DNA of 64,000 nt. It comes from Siphonodentalium dalli (taxonomy: Eukaryota > Mollusca > Scaphopoda > Gadilida > Siphonodentaliidae). Below are positions 59,436 through 64,000 of the stretch, in pieces (the stretch's first letter is position 1; each line of letters opens with the position of its first letter). Below the pieces are notes generated by a model. It did not search any database. It was not told where the DNA came from and saw nothing but the letters and a program-made list of their open reading frames with translations. The position numbers were made by a program, and so were the translations under genes. The DNA is taken from positions 48,279,549 through 48,343,548 of the forward strand of contig CP136067.1 in NCBI GenBank assembly GCA_032622095.1, written 5' to 3'.

Positions 59436-60819
59436 TTAAACACCACCATATCCCGTCGCCACGCCCCTTGCTGAATTGTCCAGGCTAATTTATTGTTAAA
59501 CACCACCACATCCCGTCACCACGCCCCTTGTTGAATCATCCAGGCTAATTTATTGTTAAACACCACCACATCCCGTCGCCAGGCTCCTTGTTGAATCGTC
59601 CAGGCTAATTTATTGTTAAACACCACCACATCCCGTCGCCACGCCCCTTGTTGAATCATCCAGGCTAATTTATTGTTAAACACCACCACATCCCGTCGCC
59701 AGGCTCCTTGTTGAATCGTCCAGGCTAATTTATTGTTAAACACCACCACATCCCGTCGCCACGCCCCTTGTTGAATCATCCAGGCTAATTTATTGTCAAA
59801 CACCACCACATCCCGTCGCCACGCCCCTTGTTGAATCATCCAGGCTAATTTACTGTTAAACACCACCATATCCCGTCGCCACGCTCCTTGTTGAATCGTC
59901 CAGGCTAATTTATTGTTAAACACCACCACATCCCGTCGCCACGCTCCTTGTTGAATCGTCCAGGCTAATTTACTGTTAAACACCACCACATCCCGTCGCC
60001 ACGCTCCTTGTTGAATCGTCCAGGCTAATTTACTGTTAAACACCACCACATCCCGTCGCCACGCCCCTTGTTGAATCATCCAGGCTAATTTATTGTTAAA
60101 CACCACCACATCCCGTCGCCAGGCCCCTTGTTGAATCATCCAGGCTAATTTACTGTTAAACACCACCACATCCCGTCGCCACGCCCCTTGTTGAATCATC
60201 CAGGCTAATTTACTGTTAAACACCACCACATCCCGTCGCCACGCTCCTTGTTGAATCATCCAGGCTAATTTACTGTTAAATACCACCATATCCCGTCGCC
60301 AGGCTCCTTGTTGAATCGTCCAGGCTAATTTATTGTTAAACACCACCACATCCCGTCGCCACGCCCCTTGTTGAATCATCCAGGCTAATTTATTGTTAAA
60401 CACCACCACATCCCGTCGCCACGCTCCTTATTGAATCATCCAGGCTAATTTACTGTTAAACACCACCACATCCCGTCGCCAGGCCCCTTGTTGAATCATC
60501 CAGGCTAATTTATTGTTAAACACCACCATATCCCGTCGCCAGGCCCCTTGTTGAATCATCCAGGCTAATTTATTGTTAAACACCACCATATCCCGTCGCC
60601 AGGCCCCTTGTTGAATCGTCCAGGCTAATTTATTGTTAAACACCGCCACATCCCGTCGCCACGCCCCTTGTTGAATCGTCCAGGCTAATTTACTGTTAAA
60701 CACCACCACATCCCGTCGCCAGGCCCCTTGTTGAATCATCCAGGCTAATTTATTGTTAAACACCACCACATCCCGTCGCCACGCCCCTTGTTGAATCGTC
60801 CAGGCTAATTTATTGTTAA
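59436..60819. repeat. 60 bp satellite, 23-unit block e
   Basis: Same unit order as block a. Confidence 0.97.
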
Positions 60820-62466
60820 CCCTTTTACCGCTAAATATAATTATGGACGTGTGTCTTACTGCTGAATATTTCCATATTACCTATCGTGGCATCGTAGAAC
60901 ATAGCTTGCCAATATATTTTCCAGTATTTCGGTAACGTAAGTCTTTAATTTAAGCTACATGTATTCGGATCTCAATCACTACAGTACGAAATAATGTGTC
61001 ATCAATCATCACTGATATGAAAATAATGTGTTTGGCTAAATTGTCAATGTTTATATCGAAAAAGTTGAATTCCTGGAGTGAATGTATATACCACGAGGTC
61101 TCAAGCAGTCTACCTCTTCGCATGCAGCATAGGACAATAATATTGAATGTCTCAATTATATTAATAGCTTGAGGATAGGAGCGACCTATCATATGGTAAA
61201 TATTCAACCAGGCTCTGGTTATATAAATTAAATTTTAAAGTTTAAACTAAATTCAACACATTATAAAAATATCAGTTTTTGAATTGATGACTGATGTACA
61301 GTGTAGTACAATAACGATTAACATTATGGTCTTGTAACTAAACATGTTAGAATATTGACAGTAGTGTGGTATTAAACCTTTTACTGCTAAATTGATTTCT
61401 GGACATGTGTCACGTGTCTTACAGCTGAATATATTTCCATATTAAATATGCCTATCATGGTATTATAGAACATACCTTACCTAATATATCTCCCAGCATT
61501 TCGGTAACGTATATTCTCGAGTTAAATATCCCCTTTATATGTAAAGGTAAGTAACAAAATCCACCGAATGTCAGGTATCTGTAACATACATGTATATACT
61601 CGAGCATAGTTCGTTTGAAATAAAAACTTTCCCACTCACATTCACATGCTATGTACCGACGAAAACCACTCAATCAAGTCAATGCCAGGTTAGTAAATTA
61701 ACGTAAATTATTATGTATATTCTATAGCTAAAAACCACTAATTGAGTAAAATGTTGATAAATATATAGGGTGATCAAAAGAGAGGCCGTTGGAAATTATA
61801 GACTAATTTAAAAATAAATTATTCTCACTTCTCATCTACGTTGTAATAAACATATCACGAAATTGGGCAACCCAGTTATTTGAATTGTTTTTGTAATATA
61901 TTAGTATCACAACAAATGTCACATAACCGTTGCATACATATTTCGTAACTTATGCTCCATTTGTCACTAAATTCATAAATACCTGCACGTATTTGTTGTC
62001 CTATAATTGCACAAAACGCATTCTGTTGTTAAACGCATTCGCACAGTGGAAGCATGCTTTCAAAAATCGTCATTATGTACCGTAGTAAATGCGTACAGCA
62101 AACAACATTCGTGTTCACTCTGTCCTAAATACATCCTCTAAAAATCCACAAATTCATAACTAACCTTTTCTCAATGAACATACCACACCCATGGTGACAG
62201 AATTTTTTTTTACTATATGCTAAGAAATTACCCCCTACTGATAACTCGAAACTAAACAGTGTCACCATTACACGCACATTTCAAGTCAAGGTCATTCATT
62301 TCTTACCTTCACCTTTAGCATTCCACGGTGCGTTCGCTCCCCAACTCTGAATGCACTCGTTCAGGACCATGGTACATATAATTATATAGTATTACCTGAA
62401 AGCCGATATATCGGCCTGCCGCAGTCTACCGGGAAGCCGATATATCGGCTTGCCGCGCTCAAAGGG
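60820..62466. mobile_element. 1,647 bp element, copy 9
   Basis: Same boundaries as copy 1, 3,031 bp from the previous copy. Confidence 0.87.
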
Positions 62467-63850
62467 TTAAACACCACCATATCCCGTCGCCACGCCCCTT
62501 GCTGAATTGTCCAGGCTAATTTATTGTTAAACACCACCACATCCCGTCACCACGCCCCTTGTTGAATCATCCAGGCTAATTTATTGTTAAACACCACCAC
62601 ATCCCGTCGCCAGGCTCCTTGTTGAATCGTCCAGGCTAATTTATTGTTAAACACCACCACATCCCGTCGCCACGCCCCTTGTTGAATCATCCAGGCTAAT
62701 TTATTGTTAAACACCACCACATCCCGTCGCCAGGCTCCTTGTTGAATCGTCCAGGCTAATTTATTGTTAAACACCACCACATCCCGTCGCCACGCCCCTT
62801 GTTGAATCATCCAGGCTAATTTATTGTCAAACACCACCACATCCCGTCGCCACGCCCCTTGTTGAATCATCCAGGCTAATTTACTGTTAAACACCACCAT
62901 ATCCCGTCGCCACGCTCCTTGTTGAATCGTCCAGGCTAATTTATTGTTAAACACCACCACATCCCGTCGCCACGCTCCTTGTTGAATCGTCCAGGCTAAT
63001 TTACTGTTAAACACCACCACATCCCGTCGCCACGCTCCTTGTTGAATCGTCCAGGCTAATTTACTGTTAAACACCACCACATCCCGTCGCCACGCCCCTT
63101 GTTGAATCATCCAGGCTAATTTATTGTTAAACACCACCACATCCCGTCGCCAGGCCCCTTGTTGAATCATCCAGGCTAATTTACTGTTAAACACCACCAC
63201 ATCCCGTCGCCACGCCCCTTGTTGAATCATCCAGGCTAATTTACTGTTAAACACCACCACATCCCGTCGCCACGCTCCTTGTTGAATCATCCAGGCTAAT
63301 TTACTGTTAAATACCACCATATCCCGTCGCCAGGCTCCTTGTTGAATCGTCCAGGCTAATTTATTGTTAAACACCACCACATCCCGTCGCCACGCCCCTT
63401 GTTGAATCATCCAGGCTAATTTATTGTTAAACACCACCACATCCCGTCGCCACGCTCCTTATTGAATCATCCAGGCTAATTTACTGTTAAACACCACCAC
63501 ATCCCGTCGCCAGGCCCCTTGTTGAATCATCCAGGCTAATTTATTGTTAAACACCACCATATCCCGTCGCCAGGCCCCTTGTTGAATCATCCAGGCTAAT
63601 TTATTGTTAAACACCACCATATCCCGTCGCCAGGCCCCTTGTTGAATCGTCCAGGCTAATTTATTGTTAAACACCGCCACATCCCGTCGCCACGCCCCTT
63701 GTTGAATCGTCCAGGCTAATTTACTGTTAAACACCACCACATCCCGTCGCCAGGCCCCTTGTTGAATCATCCAGGCTAATTTATTGTTAAACACCACCAC
63801 ATCCCGTCGCCACGCCCCTTGTTGAATCGTCCAGGCTAATTTATTGTTAA
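62467..63850. repeat. 60 bp satellite, 23-unit block f
   Basis: Same unit order as block a. Confidence 0.97.
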
Positions 63851-64000
63851 CCCTTTTACCGCTAAATATAATTATGGACGTGTGTCTTACTGCTGAATAT
63901 TTCCATATTACCTATCGTGGCATCGTAGAACATAGCTTGCCAATATATTTTCCAGTATTTCGGTAACGTAAGTCTTTAATTTAAGCTACATGTATTCGGA
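63851..64000. mobile_element. 1,647 bp element, copy 10, cut by the window end
   Basis: The first 150 bases of the element are present from CCCTTTTACCGC. The array clearly continues beyond the window. Confidence 0.85.

Noticed and set aside
20145-63800. Dozens of long minus-strand frames as a repetitive protein family
   Set aside because: They use GTG starts, end at CpG-decay stops or TTAAATC units, and simply reflect a 60 bp unit with one stop-free frame. No gene structure is visible.
20126-64000. Centromere identification
   Set aside because: Higher-order satellite structure is compatible with a centromere or other heterochromatin, but nothing in the sequence shows which; protein-binding data would be needed.
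1-64000. tRNA, rRNA or other known structural RNA genes
   Set aside because: No cloverleaf with internal promoter boxes or rRNA-like segment was recognised by eye; a dedicated RNA search was not possible here.
1-64000. Viral or LTR-retrotransposon coding remnants
   Set aside because: No reverse transcriptase, integrase or capsid-like motifs and no long terminal direct repeats were seen.

Overview
This window is non-coding, repeat-dominated eukaryotic nuclear DNA. The AT-rich unique sequence, the many families of small inverted-repeat elements and the satellite with higher-order structure all suggest an invertebrate animal, possibly marine. I cannot name the species from sequence alone. I see no convincing protein-coding gene, rRNA or tRNA, and nothing prokaryotic.

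Layout. (1) 1-20125 is a mosaic of unique AT-rich DNA and nested mobile-element relics. A block of at least 3.8 kb at 1-3830 is repeated at 13800-17226, about 13.8 kb away. Between and around the copies lie: a cluster of tandemly arranged non-autonomous elements with 122-130 bp internal tandem repeats and GACA/CAAA-type tails (2625-6820, 9518-10106, 16013-17226; HINE/pearl/mini-me-like); a 1.07 kb foldback element (6886-7960); a TTAA-flanked piggyBac-like element carrying six copies of an 18 bp near-palindrome (10300-11142); a duplicated 16 bp minisatellite (11548-12157); and several short palindromic MITE-like elements. (2) 20126-28887 is an uninterrupted array of about 146 copies of a 60 bp satellite, which starts exactly at the TTAA end of another TTAA-flanked element. 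(3) 28888-64000 is the same satellite divided by ten copies (the last cut by the window edge) of one 1,647 bp element.

Main result. The 1,647 bp spacer has the signature of a piggyBac-type insertion. It starts CCCTTT, ends AAAGGG, and sits between TTAA and TTAA. TTAA occurs once in nearly every 60 bp unit, and the satellite phase resumes on the far side of the insertion. The spacing arithmetic fits: every later inter-copy interval is a whole number of 60 bp units plus exactly 4 bp, the extra TTAA. The junctions are the same at every copy, so the likeliest history is one insertion that then spread with its satellite flanks as a higher-order repeat. Two large blocks (6,695 and 7,471 bp) are followed by a shortened 3,031 bp block (element plus 23 units) that is repeated again and again, with one 2,611 bp variant that lost 3+4 units.

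The long minus-strand open frames over the satellite (up to 1,117 codons, a 20-residue periodic peptide) follow from a 60 bp period with one stop-free frame. They are not supported as genes. Because copies are near-identical, an assembly check with long reads is needed before copy numbers are taken literally.
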